Source: Phycisphaerales bacterium
GTDB lineage: Bacteria; Planctomycetota; Phycisphaerae; Sedimentisphaerales; Anaerohalosphaeraceae
NCBI GenBank assembly: GCA_011053245.1
Contig: DRGS01000148.1
Location: 1 to 48,423, forward strand
DNA: 48,423 nucleotides
Direction of reading: 5' to 3'
How positions within the stretch are numbered: the first letter of the stretch is position 1; the number at the start of each line of letters is the position of its first letter. The notes under the pieces were generated by a model. The model was given only the letters and a program-made list of their open reading frames with translations. It made no database searches and had not been told where the DNA came from. The position numbers and the translations under genes were made by a program. This document shows positions 1 to 7,874 of this stretch, one piece after another.

Positions 1-170
1 CGCAAATGATATGAGCGATCATCCGGCAGTTGAAGTAAGCTGGTATGGAGCTACCGCATTCTGCAACTATTATGGATTCCAGTTGCCAACAGAGTGGCAG
101 TGGCAGGCCGTAGCGGACTATGATGGCAGCTATACTTACGGCTGCCGGATGATCGCTCATATCATTTGCG
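1..170. repeat. Fold-back: perfect 29-bp inverted repeat around a 112-bp loop inside the FGE-like domain
   Basis: Bases 1-29 are the exact reverse complement of 142-170. Plus-strand 11-145 encodes [10 protein letters not shown] and [10 protein letters not shown], which is what should follow [10 protein letters not shown] of the minus-strand gene. The domain therefore continues on the wrong strand. The join falls at a short shared GGCTGC/CTGCC. This suggests either an assembly or template-switch chimera at a contig end, or a real small inversion. Confidence 0.85.
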
Positions 171-2224
171 TCACGAATGCGAACACTGAATACACCGCCG
201 TCATAAGTGATCTGACTATCTGTGTCTGCCGCATAGGTGTCAAAATAAATCTCACCCACAAAATCCGCACCACTATTTGAACCGTCTGCGCCATAGACGA
301 TATTATCAACACCAACCGTAATATCATTGGAATCTAATGCTTCGTTAAGGAACTGGCAATACTGAGCATTCGTCGTTTCGTATCTGCTCATCTCACCGTT
401 AAAGGCTTCATGGCCGGTTACTCCGGGGTCATTGATGGAGACTAATAACATACCCAAAGGCCCAAGGTCACTTCCATCGCAGTCCTGATCAATTCCATCG
501 TTGGGAATTTCAGTCGCCCCCGGATAAATTGTTGCATCGTTATCATTACAGTCGGCTATTACGTTGAAACCGTCACCGTCAATATCAAGCGGTATGCATT
601 CAGGCGATGTCGGGTTAGCCTGGCAGTCAACGAGCCAATCCAGGGACAGCAACGCAAGGTCGCCAACGTTCACCTGACAATTACCGTCAAGGTCATATCG
701 AGGCCTGTAATGGCAAGGTTCACCACCAGCTTCGGCACCGGCAAGTATCATAAGGTCCATCATGGTCACAGCACCGTCTCTATTTACATCCTCAGCCTTG
801 AATGGATTGTGATGACCAACAATAGTAACGCAGTCGGCCCCCTCGATAGGTATCCCGTCCTGAGTAACACCCGTAAGTGTAAGTGTCCGAACATCGCCGG
901 TATTAACTTCACCGAGTGCCCCTACGATTTCCTGAGTCTCAAACTTCAGCGTAAGATCATCGATACCATCAGGTCCATCCTCACCACAGTTGCAGTCGCT
1001 TGTTTCCGCAGCCGGTCCGGCTACGTCCTCTATACTGCTGCGGATCGGTCGAACACCAGCCAACTCAATAGACGCAGGATCGATAGTGGCCGTATCGAAG
1101 TCAGCCGACCCTAAAATAGCCACCGGCAGTACGCCCTTGCTCTTAACATTAACAGGATTAGGACAACCGCCCGGCTTGATGTCAACAGCAACGGTAATCG
1201 TGACAGGGGTCATCAGAAATGCGCGTCTTTCCCCGTCAATCTCGCCGTAACCAACAATTTGTCCCGAAAAATTAATGTCGTAAGCACGTTCTAACACCCA
1301 ACCACTGTCTGAAGGAATCAAATTATTTAAGTCAAGCATACCTTCATCTTCATTATACAAAAAGGCATGGAAGACACGGGTATTGTGTCCAGTTCCAGTA
1401 TCACTGAAACCCACCACCTGTCCGCTGTCATTGATACCTCGGCTATAAGAGTCATTTCCTCCCAATGTACCAAGGTCAATCATTGTAGTTCCATCATACA
1501 AAAAAGCATGCCAATTATATATGGAACCTCCATTGAAATTACTCGCCCCCACAACCTGCCCGCTGCTATTTATGGCAACCCCCGTAGAGAAACTCCCTCC
1601 TAAAGTACCAAGAGCGTTCATTGAAGTACCATCATACAAATAGGCACGTCCAGAAGAAGTTGCATCCGTAGAAATACTCCCAGTAACCTGCCCGCTATCA
1701 CTGATACCATAAGCCGTGGAACGACCCCCTCCTAGAAGGATACCGAGGTTATCCATTGAAGTACCATCATACAAAAAAGCACGATCACTAGAATCTCCAG
1801 TAATCCTGCTCCACCCCACTACTTGCCCGCTATCATTGATGTCAGTCGCATTAGAATGAGTTCCCCCTAACGTACCAAGGTCAGTCATTACGCCACCATT
1901 ATACAAAATAGGATGGGTTGCGGAGTTTCCAGTAGTTTTACTCCGGCCCACTATCTGCCCGCTGTTATTAATACTAAAAGCAGAAGAGGTAGTTCCACCT
2001 AACGTGCCAAGGTCAGTCATTACACCGTCATCATACAAAAAAGCATGTGTGCCGGTTCCGCTACCGCCACTGTCTCCCACTACCTGCCCGCTATCATTGA
2101 TACCATAAGCAAAAGAGTAAGTCCCCCCTAAAGTACCGAGGTCGGTGATAGTATATTGAACCTCTGCTGATGCAATATTAGCTATTGCAAGAACCATCAC
2201 CACCACAAGAATTGTATACTTCAT
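1..2224 (-). CDS. Secreted HAF-repeat / dockerin / MopE-like / FGE-sulfatase-like protein, 3' end missing
   Basis: Reading the minus strand from the ATG at 2224 gives an open frame of 741 codons to the window edge with no stop. A purine-rich Shine-Dalgarno (AGGGAGAGGAA) precedes the ATG. Residues 1-20 are a signal peptide ending ASA. About residues 27-335 hold seven HAF-type repeats of the form [22 protein letters not shown] linker with VDIKPGG follows. Residues about 476-535 form a type I dockerin pair (DVNRDGAV, then [13 protein letters not shown]). Residues about 545-582 are a MopE-like calcium motif (DIDGDG, then DQDCDGSD). From about residue 590 a formylglycine-generating-enzyme-like domain begins ([16 protein letters not shown]). 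That domain is cut after [10 protein letters not shown]: the last 47 codons are the reverse complement of its own continuation. It is probably exported and cell-surface or extracellular; substrate unknown. The end is suspect. Confidence 0.82.
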   Translation of the reverse strand, partial: MKYTILVVVMVLAIANIASAEVQYTITDLGTLGGTYSFAYGINDSGQVVGDSGGSGTGTHAFLYDDGVMTDLGTLGGTTSSAFSINNSGQIVGRSKTTGNSATHPILYNGGVMTDLGTLGGTHSNATDINDSGQVVGWSRITGDSSDRAFLYDGTSMDNLGILLGGGRSTAYGISDSGQVTGSISTDATSSGRAYLYDGTSMNALGTLGGSFSTGVAINSSGQVVGASNFNGGSIYNWHAFLYDGTTMIDLGTLGGNDSYSRGINDSGQVVGFSDTGTGHNTRVFHAFLYNEDEGMLDLNNLIPSDSGWVLERAYDINFSGQIVGYGEIDGERRAFLMTPVTITVAVDIKPGGCPNPVNVKSKGVLPVAILGSADFDTATIDPASIELAGVRPIRSSIEDVAGPAAETSDCNCGEDGPDGIDDLTLKFETQEIVGALGEVNTGDVRTLTLTGVTQDGIPIEGADCVTIVGHHNPFKAEDVNRDGAVTMMDLMILAGAEAGGEPCHYRPRYDLDGNCQVNVGDLALLSLDWLVDCQANPTSPECIPLDIDGDGFNVIADCNDNDATIYPGATEIPNDGIDQDCDGSDLGPLGMLLVSINDPGVTGHEAFNGEMSRYETTNAQYCQFLNEALDSNDITVGVDNIVYGADGSNSGADFVGEIYFDTYAADTDSQITYDGGVFSVRIRDANDMSDHPAAVSIAAIIVRYGLPLPLCWQLESIIVAECGSSIPAYFNCRMIAHIIC

Positions 2225-2416
2225 TTCCTCTCCCTTCAAAAAGAGTTGTCCCCTCCAGACTTTCAATTATAGCTTTCCGGCTCCATATTGCAAGCAAAAA
2301 CCCAAAAAAAATCTTTTCTTTGTGTCCTTCGCCTCCTTTGTGCTCTTCATTTTGTAAGTGGTTTAAATATTATGATCTTTTTCTTTTCCTTCGTGTGTTT
2401 CGTGCTCTTCGTGGTT

Positions 2417-2453
2417 CAAAAAATAACCTGTTCGATCCGCGAATTTCGCGGAT
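2417..2453. repeat. Direct-repeat unit plus 19-nt palindrome, copy 1
   Basis: CAAAAAATAACCTGTT (2417-2432) is followed by a palindrome at 2435-2453 with nine paired bases around one T (ATCCGCGAA arm). The same 16 bp with a related palindrome recurs at 2701-2735. Confidence 0.8.
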
Positions 2454-2700
2454 AAAATCTTCCAAATGCGCTTGCACTATCTTGCTACTGACCAAAAAAA
2501 TAAAATTTTTTACTCCTTTTCTAACAACAACTTACCGTTTTCAACCTCCAAAAAAATCACCGATTTTTGCATCAAACGCGCAAGTTCGTGCAAAGTATAG
2601 AGGGGGTACGTTTTTTTGAAAGAGCATAAACATAATATGAAATGTATACTAAAGGCAAGTAATTCAAATTTAATCTCTGTGCCCTCTGTGATCTCTGTGG

Positions 2701-2735
2701 CAAAAAATAACCTGTTAGTCCGCGATCTCGCGGAC
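2701..2735. repeat. Direct-repeat unit plus 18-nt palindrome, copy 2
   Basis: An exact second copy of CAAAAAATAACCTGTT (2701-2716) is followed by the palindrome GTCCGCGA-TC-TCGCGGAC at 2718-2735. The palindromes of the two copies share the CCGCGA core but have compensating outer differences, as expected if the stem matters. Confidence 0.8.
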
Positions 2736-2770
2736 ATAAACCGTTCAAAAGTGTAAATAAACGTAAAAAA

Positions 2771-3242
2771 ATGACAAAAAGCCAATCTTATAAATTTGAC
2801 ACAAAACCCTTGCTTTTTTCAGGAAAAGGTGCATTTTCGCGAAACCTTTTTTTGAGGAACGAACCCAATTTCAACAGCTCAAAATGCATCGCAAGTACTT
2901 ACAGTAGTGTGAGTTACAACGTTTCACAACCAAAAACCAAAAACGGAACGAACCCAAACGAACCCAATTTCCGCCAGGTCGCGTCGAAGCCTTGGCGAAG
3001 ACGGATAAGCAAAGGTATCACTAAACTTTTTCGGGAAATCCTTGCTTTTTTGAAACACTTTTTCTGGGAAGCAAACCCAATTTCAAAAACCAGAAAATCA
3101 CTGCAAGTACTTGCAGTGGAAGTGCTTACAACAATTTACGCTCTGAATTCCACCAAAAAAGCAAACCCAATCCAAACCCAATCCAAACCCAATTATCTAC
3201 TCTCTACTTTCTACCGTTCTACTCTCTCGGGCCAAAGGCCCG
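2771..3242 (+). repeat. Composite dispersed repeat with NEPN/KTNPI coding-like blocks, copy A
   Basis: The frame from 2771 reads MTKSQSYKFDTKPLLFSG, RNLFLRNEPNF, KTKNGTNPNEPNF, then ANPISKTRKSLQVLA and STKKANPIQTQ. The same blocks in the same order, at both DNA and peptide level, occur on the minus strand at 20542-20040. The region is AT-rich, lacks a usual Shine-Dalgarno and is low in complexity, so I annotate it as a dispersed repeat rather than a gene, although an expressed 179-residue peptide (2771-3310) cannot be excluded. It closes near the hairpin CGGGCC-AAA-GGCCCG at 3228-3242. Confidence 0.65.
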
Positions 3243-3434
3243 CTGTACTTTCTTCCGGGAAAATTTTTTTATTGACTCTCAACCCTTTCAAAGTCATACT
3301 ATACGCTTAAGTATCCACAGGTTGGGTGTTTATCGCAAATCCCATATATTTATCGGGTTTGCTGACCGGCTCTCCGCTTTTACGTTGAAAATGAGCCGTT
3401 TTGAGTAACATTTATTATTTTGAGGAGTTAAATT

Positions 3435-4889
3435 ATGCCAGCTGGTAAATCTACAGACAGCAGTGCTACCCTTTACGCAATGGTAACATTTGTCGTGCTC
3501 TTTCTCATCACGTTAACTTGCGCAATTATCTTCTACAACAAATCCGAAAATTTCAGGATACAGGAAGAAAACACCGCAAAAAAAATTGGACAACTCGCCT
3601 CAACAAGAGAACAGTCAAGACTCGACAAGATCGTCGGAAAACGACTCAAGGGCAAAACATATCTCGGTACGATGCAAACATATCTCGACGATCTGTTTTC
3701 TGCCATCACCGGTCAGGTACCCGAGGACGCTTCCGCAGAAACACAGATGCGGACCATTGGCGCAAAAGTTACCGAAGCAAAGATGCTCATAAACGACACG
3801 CTCGAATTCCTCGCCGATGACGTTACCGCCACATGGGGGCCCGAAGGAGTTGCACTGCTCAGAACCATTATCGACTTGAAAAACAAACTTGATACCGCCA
3901 ATAACAGCGCAACGAACATGGAACTCCTGCTTGATGAGGTACAGCAGGAATATGACGACGACGATGCAAACTGGCGGAACGAAGAACAGGACCTTATCGC
4001 TGAAAAGGAACGGATACAAAAAGCTGCCGATGCTCTGCACGAAGAGTACAATAACCTGAAAAACCTGATGACCCGGTCCACCGACGAACAGGTTCAGGCA
4101 TATGTAGAAAGACTCGACAGAGCCAACGAAAAACTCGAACAAAGCCAAATGGATATGCTCAAGGTCCAGGCAAAACTCGACAAGACGGACGAGTCTCTAC
4201 AGATCGCACTTAAAACTCTTGAAGAGATCAAACCTCGCCCCGACGTTGACGTACTCGCCTACAAAGCCGACGCCAGCATAGTCTCCGTAGAAGGCAATGT
4301 CGCATATCTCGATATCGGTTCCCGCGACCACGTATATGCCGGACTTACATTCAGCGTCTATAATAAGAATGTACCCATACCCAAAGACGGCAAGGGTAAA
4401 GCAGAGATAGAGGTCTTCCAGGTCTCGCCAAACGCAAGTGCCGCAAGGATACTTACCTCGTCGAAAAAGAACGCTATTGTACCCGAAGACATCGTCGCCA
4501 ACCTTATCTGGGATACTGACGCAAGCAACACATTCGTTGTTTCCGGTACTTTTGATTTCGATGGCGACGGCACCGCCGACCGCGATGGCAGAGAAAGAGT
4601 TACCGAACTCATCGAACGCTGGAACGGCCGCATCGTTGACGATATTTCGATAATGACCGATTTTATCGTCCTCGGTATGGAGCCTAAAGTGATGACAGCT
4701 CCTACGTCAAACCAGATCGATATTGACCCGATGGTCGAGCAGAGGTACGATCAGGCTCAGGAAGATGCCCTGCGTTACAATGAGATCATTAAGCAGGCTC
4801 AGACTTTCATGGTTCCGGTCTTCAACCAGAGACGATTCATGAACCTGATAGGATACGAATCGACCGCCAGAAAATCTAAACCTTTCTAA
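3435..4889 (+). CDS. Membrane-anchored coiled-coil protein with BRCT-like C-terminal segment
   Basis: This 484-residue protein is not recognised by name. A short cytoplasmic start is followed by one membrane helix (about residues 14-34, FVVLFLITLTCAIIF). A long charged region of heptad-like coiled coil follows (about 140-270). Next is a beta-rich domain (about 275-370) with GNVAYLDIGSRDHVYAG and VPEDIVANLIWD, reminiscent of small barrels in flagellar or pilus accessory proteins. Last is a segment at about 375-430 whose pattern, FVVSGTFD then VTELIERWNGRIVDD then TDFIVLG, resembles a BRCT fold. GAGGAG lies upstream of the ATG. The stop overlaps the convergent nnrE stop. Function unknown; an envelope scaffold is a guess. 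The BRCT reading is inference from pattern only. Confidence 0.85.
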   Translation: MPAGKSTDSSATLYAMVTFVVLFLITLTCAIIFYNKSENFRIQEENTAKKIGQLASTREQSRLDKIVGKRLKGKTYLGTMQTYLDDLFSAITGQVPEDASAETQMRTIGAKVTEAKMLINDTLEFLADDVTATWGPEGVALLRTIIDLKNKLDTANNSATNMELLLDEVQQEYDDDDANWRNEEQDLIAEKERIQKAADALHEEYNNLKNLMTRSTDEQVQAYVERLDRANEKLEQSQMDMLKVQAKLDKTDESLQIALKTLEEIKPRPDVDVLAYKADASIVSVEGNVAYLDIGSRDHVYAGLTFSVYNKNVPIPKDGKGKAEIEVFQVSPNASAARILTSSKKNAIVPEDIVANLIWDTDASNTFVVSGTFDFDGDGTADRDGRERVTELIERWNGRIVDDISIMTDFIVLGMEPKVMTAPTSNQIDIDPMVEQRYDQAQEDALRYNEIIKQAQTFMVPVFNQRRFMNLIGYESTARKSKPF

Positions 4890-5566
4890 GGCTCGACGCC
4901 GATTGACGCGACGTAGATGTCGCCGGTGTACTTGACCGAATCTTTATTTTCGGCAAAGCCGGTCTTGACCGCTACGAATGTCACCGTCGCCGCTGCTTTT
5001 ATCGCTGCTCCCAGCGGGCTGCCGCTATCGCAGTCAAGACCCGACGGAATATCGACGGCAATTATTTCGATCCCGCAAGCATTGATACTCTTAATCAGTT
5101 CAATGTACGGCTCGCGAAGCTGACCCGCAAGACCCGTACCAAGTATGGCATCGACAACAATGTCACAGCCACTGACAAAACTTTCCACTTGCCCGGATAT
5201 ATCCATCTCCGTTATGGAGAGTTTCATATTTTCGATTATGTCAAGATTGATCCGCGCGTCACCGGAAATTTTCCCCCGATCACCGCAAATTACAACGGCG
5301 ACTTCTGCACCCCGATTGACCAGATGCCTCGCTATGACGAAACCATCTCCACCATTATTACCCGTCCCGCAGAATACGCATACTTTTGCATTTTCAATAG
5401 AATTTAGCCTGCCCGCGACCAGTTCCGCACAGCTTCTACCGGCATTTTCCATCAGAACCACACTTGGTACGGATAATTTTTCTATCACATAGCGGTCAAA
5501 TCCGCGAACCTGTTCGCAGGTCATGACCTTAAAATCGCTGTTTTTTTCTCTTTGGTACTTTTTCAT
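4886..5566 (-). CDS. nnrE: NAD(P)H-hydrate epimerase
   Basis: This is a stand-alone 226-residue YjeF N-terminal domain. The family epimerises the R and S forms of NAD(P)H hydrate so that the dehydratase can repair them. Visible signatures are GTGNNGGDG (67-75), DAILGTGLAG (139-148) and VDIPSGLDCD (171-180), which form the nucleotide-binding Rossmann-like core. The ATG at 5566 has GAGGG eight bases upstream. Its partner dehydratase (nnrD) is at 45140-45994, so the pair that is fused in E. coli is split here. The gene has its own promoter, which overlaps the divergent one of the lipoprotein gene. Confidence 0.93.
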   Translation of the reverse strand: MKKYQREKNSDFKVMTCEQVRGFDRYVIEKLSVPSVVLMENAGRSCAELVAGRLNSIENAKVCVFCGTGNNGGDGFVIARHLVNRGAEVAVVICGDRGKISGDARINLDIIENMKLSITEMDISGQVESFVSGCDIVVDAILGTGLAGQLREPYIELIKSINACGIEIIAVDIPSGLDCDSGSPLGAAIKAAATVTFVAVKTGFAENKDSVKYTGDIYVASIGVEP

Positions 5567-5579
5567 GCTTCAGTCCCTC

Positions 5580-5607
5580 TTGATATTTGACGATTTATAT
5601 GTATAAT
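5580..5607 (+). promoter_or_regulatory. Sigma-70-type promoter for the small lipoprotein gene
   Basis: TTGATA (5580-5585), a 16-bp spacer and a perfect TATAAT (5602-5607), about 53 bp before the ATG at 5661. It faces and overlaps the nnrE promoter. Confidence 0.6.
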
Positions 5608-5634
5608 TGTAGCCTTATGTTACGGTGTTTTCAA
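5606..5634 (-). promoter_or_regulatory. Sigma-70-type promoter for nnrE
   Basis: On the minus strand TTGAAA (5634-5629) is separated by 17 bp from TACAAT (5611-5606), about 40 bp before the nnrE ATG. Two bases of the -10 overlap the -10 of the opposing promoter. Confidence 0.6.
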
Positions 5635-5660
5635 AAGACAATTTTTAAAGGTGCGATAAA

Positions 5661-6023
5661 ATGAAGAATAATACGATCCTTTCCCTGCTCTCAGCCGTTT
5701 TCCTGCTGACTGTGATCTTTACCGCCGGCTGCGAGGAAGCTAATAAGTTTTCGGATAAACGCGCAATGCTTGTCGGCAACGAAAATCTCCAATTGAAGGA
5801 CCAGATCAAACAAAAAGACAGCGAGATCAAGGCTCTTAACAAACAGATCGAAGACCTCAAGGACGATATCGTAAAAGGTAAAGAAAAAGCCAGAGCCTCC
5901 GTTGAACAGGTAACAAAGGCGGTCACCGATATAATGGGCATATTCGCCGAAACCACGAAAAAAGCCGCCAAGCTCGAAACCGAGAACGCCCAGCTAAAAA
6001 AGCAGCTCGAACAACTGAAATAA
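5661..6023 (+). CDS. Small coiled-coil lipoprotein
   Basis: A 120-residue protein with a lipoprotein signal peptide: basic start, hydrophobic stretch, and a lipobox ending TAGC with the acylated cysteine at about residue 24 (AGCEEANKF). The remainder is highly charged, alanine- and lysine-rich heptads (QLKDQIKQKDSEIKALNKQ, later AKLETENAQLKKQLEQ), a predicted coiled coil much like Lpp or SlyB-adjacent envelope lipoproteins in style, but with no clear homology. An AGGTG Shine-Dalgarno and its own promoter are present. It is transcribed divergently from nnrE and converges on pyrG. A structural role in the envelope is inference. Confidence 0.85.
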   Translation: MKNNTILSLLSAVFLLTVIFTAGCEEANKFSDKRAMLVGNENLQLKDQIKQKDSEIKALNKQIEDLKDDIVKGKEKARASVEQVTKAVTDIMGIFAETTKKAAKLETENAQLKKQLEQLK

Positions 6024-6106
6024 CAACCCGGAAATTAGTCATCCCGTTAGTTATCCGCATAGGCAGAAATCTGCCCCTTCTACAGGACTAAATCTATCAA
6101 CGTCTG

Positions 6107-7873
6107 TTACATGCATAGTTTTTGTGCGGCTTTTATGCAATCTTTGATGTTGGCGTTGGGGTTGCGTTTTTGGATTCCGGCTGCGACGAGGGCTGCGAAC
6201 ATTGGTTCTGGGCGCATTGGTCTGCTTGTCAGGCATGGATGGGCCTGGGTTCCCATGAAGAACGGGTGGTCGGGTATTTCGAGTATCTGCATGATCGGCT
6301 GGTTCGGGGCCTTGCCGGAGAAAACCAATCCCTTTTCTTCAAGACGTTCGATATAGTCGGGGTCAACCTCATAACGATGACGGAAGCGCATTCTTACGGA
6401 AGATGCCTTACCGAAAAGCTGAGAGGCGATGGTATCTTTTTTGATCTCAATTTCCCTGCCGCCTAATCGCATGTTGCCGCCGAGGCCCTCGATCTTTTTC
6501 TGTTCGGGCAGAATATCGATGACAGGTTCTGCGCAATCGGGTTTGATCTCGTTACTGTTTGCATCTTTCAATCCGCAGACGTTACGGGCGAATTCTATCA
6601 CCGCCATTTGGAAGCCCAAACAAAGTCCGAGATACGGCAGGTTGTTTTCACGGGCGTATTTTACACAGGCGATCTTGCCTTCGGTCCCGCGGGTGCCGAA
6701 TCCGCCGGGTACGATTATCGCATCGACGCCATCTAAATGCTGTGCCGCGTTATCGTCGGTAACGCTGGTAGTCTCGATCCATTTGATGTCGATCTTGCAG
6801 CCTAACCCGATCCCTGCATGTTCGAGGGCGTTGAGTATTGAAGCGTAGCTATCGCGGACGGATGTATATTTGCCGGTTATCCCGACGGTTATCTCGTATT
6901 TTTCCTGGCCGATCTTATCGGTGAAGTCGCACCACTTGGCCCATTCCTTTCGCTCATGCCGCAGGCTTATCCTGTCCTCGATCTTCATTATGCGAAGCAC
7001 CTCGAAGTCCAGACCGCAGTCCCTGAGCATGGCAGGTATCGTATAGATGCTCGCCGAATCGTGCATGCTGAAGACCCGCTCGAACGGAACATTACTAAAG
7101 ACGCTTATCTTCTGTCTCACCTGCTCGCTTACCGGGTTATCGGCGCGGCAGGCGATAATGTCCGGCTGAATACCCATCTGCATGAGCTGCTTTATACCAA
7201 GCTGGGCGGCTTTGGATTTCTGCTCGCCTAATGTTTTTGGTTCAAGTATATAGGTAAGCCCGACAAAACAGCAGCTTCCCGGACCCTCTTCGTAGGCCAG
7301 TTCACGCATTGCCTCTATGTAGAATGCGTTTTCCAGATCGCCGACGGTCCCGCCGATCTCTACGAAAATGACATCGGCATCGGATTCCATCGCAAGGCGT
7401 CTTAGCTTGAGCTTGACCTCGCCGGTAACATGCGGGATCATCTGGACATCGCGACCGAGGTAATCGCCGTGGCGTTCCTTACTCAAAACGGAGCTATATA
7501 TCTGGCCGCTGGTGGTGAAATTGATCTTGCTCAGATTCTGGTCGAGCATCCTTTCGTAAGTGCCGAGATCCATATCGCATTCCATTCCGTCGTCGAGGAC
7601 AAACACCTCACCGTGGCGGAACGGATTGAGCGTACCGGAATCAATGTTCAGATAGCCCTCCAACTTGATCGGAGAGACCTTTAGGCCCTTATCCTGCAAA
7701 AGTTTGGCCAGGCACGAGGAGAATATCCCCTTGCCCAGACCGCTCATCACCGTACCCATTACGATCACATAACGGGTCCTGCCCTTTTTGTAACCTTCCG
7801 GTATCGGGGAAAAATACTCAGTCTCCGTCGAAACGTCGCTAACTCTACTCAATAATTCTCTGCTATCTGCCAT
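6107..7873 (-). CDS. pyrG: CTP synthase (divergent synthetase-domain motifs)
   Basis: This is a 588-residue two-domain enzyme that converts UTP, ATP and glutamine to CTP. The N-terminal synthetase domain has GTVMSGLGKG (40-49), HGEVFVLDDG (88-97), DLGTYERML and VEIGGTVGDLE. The C-terminal class I glutaminase has GGFGTRGTEGK and the nucleophile Cys418 in LGLCLGFQM. Compared with the usual KLDPYLNVDPGTMSP segment it reads KLEGYLNIDSGTLNP, so the aspartate-proline is replaced by glutamate-glycine. A 34-residue N-terminal extension precedes the core. The ATG lies one base after the kdsB stop, so the two are surely co-transcribed; CTP is the substrate of KdsB, and the kdsB-pyrG order is known in other bacteria. 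Confidence 0.95.
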   Translation of the reverse strand: MADSRELLSRVSDVSTETEYFSPIPEGYKKGRTRYVIVMGTVMSGLGKGIFSSCLAKLLQDKGLKVSPIKLEGYLNIDSGTLNPFRHGEVFVLDDGMECDMDLGTYERMLDQNLSKINFTTSGQIYSSVLSKERHGDYLGRDVQMIPHVTGEVKLKLRRLAMESDADVIFVEIGGTVGDLENAFYIEAMRELAYEEGPGSCCFVGLTYILEPKTLGEQKSKAAQLGIKQLMQMGIQPDIIACRADNPVSEQVRQKISVFSNVPFERVFSMHDSASIYTIPAMLRDCGLDFEVLRIMKIEDRISLRHERKEWAKWCDFTDKIGQEKYEITVGITGKYTSVRDSYASILNALEHAGIGLGCKIDIKWIETTSVTDDNAAQHLDGVDAIIVPGGFGTRGTEGKIACVKYARENNLPYLGLCLGFQMAVIEFARNVCGLKDANSNEIKPDCAEPVIDILPEQKKIEGLGGNMRLGGREIEIKKDTIASQLFGKASSVRMRFRHRYEVDPDYIERLEEKGLVFSGKAPNQPIMQILEIPDHPFFMGTQAHPCLTSRPMRPEPMFAALVAAGIQKRNPNANIKDCIKAAQKLCM

Positions 7874-7874
7874 A

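Larger units (their letters stand above)
2225..3434. other. Repeat-rich AT-rich spacer without a convincing gene
   Basis: About 1.2 kb between the divergent secreted-protein gene and the coiled-coil gene. It holds two 16-bp direct repeats each followed by a perfect palindrome (2417-2453 and 2701-2735), a composite repeat with coding-like sequence (2771-3242) and a short hairpin (3228-3242). The AT tracts with motifs such as CTTCGTG and TCTCTGTG recur within it. The start of the gene at 3435 has a GAGGAG Shine-Dalgarno; no strong -35/-10 pair was found for it. Confidence 0.6.

Noticed and set aside
710..1603. Plus-strand frames across the secreted HAF protein
   Set aside because: They are antisense of the well-supported minus-strand gene with its repeats and dockerin.
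1300..2150. Regular repeats that could look like a CRISPR array
   Set aside because: They are HAF coding repeats with variable unit length in frame, with no conserved spacer-repeat layout.
2185..2785. Short frames on both strands within the first spacer
   Set aside because: Low complexity, no ribosome site, and part of repeat families.
6062..6075. Hairpin GGCAGA-AA-TCTGCC between the lipoprotein and pyrG as a shared terminator
   Set aside because: No T run follows on either strand, so termination is not supported.
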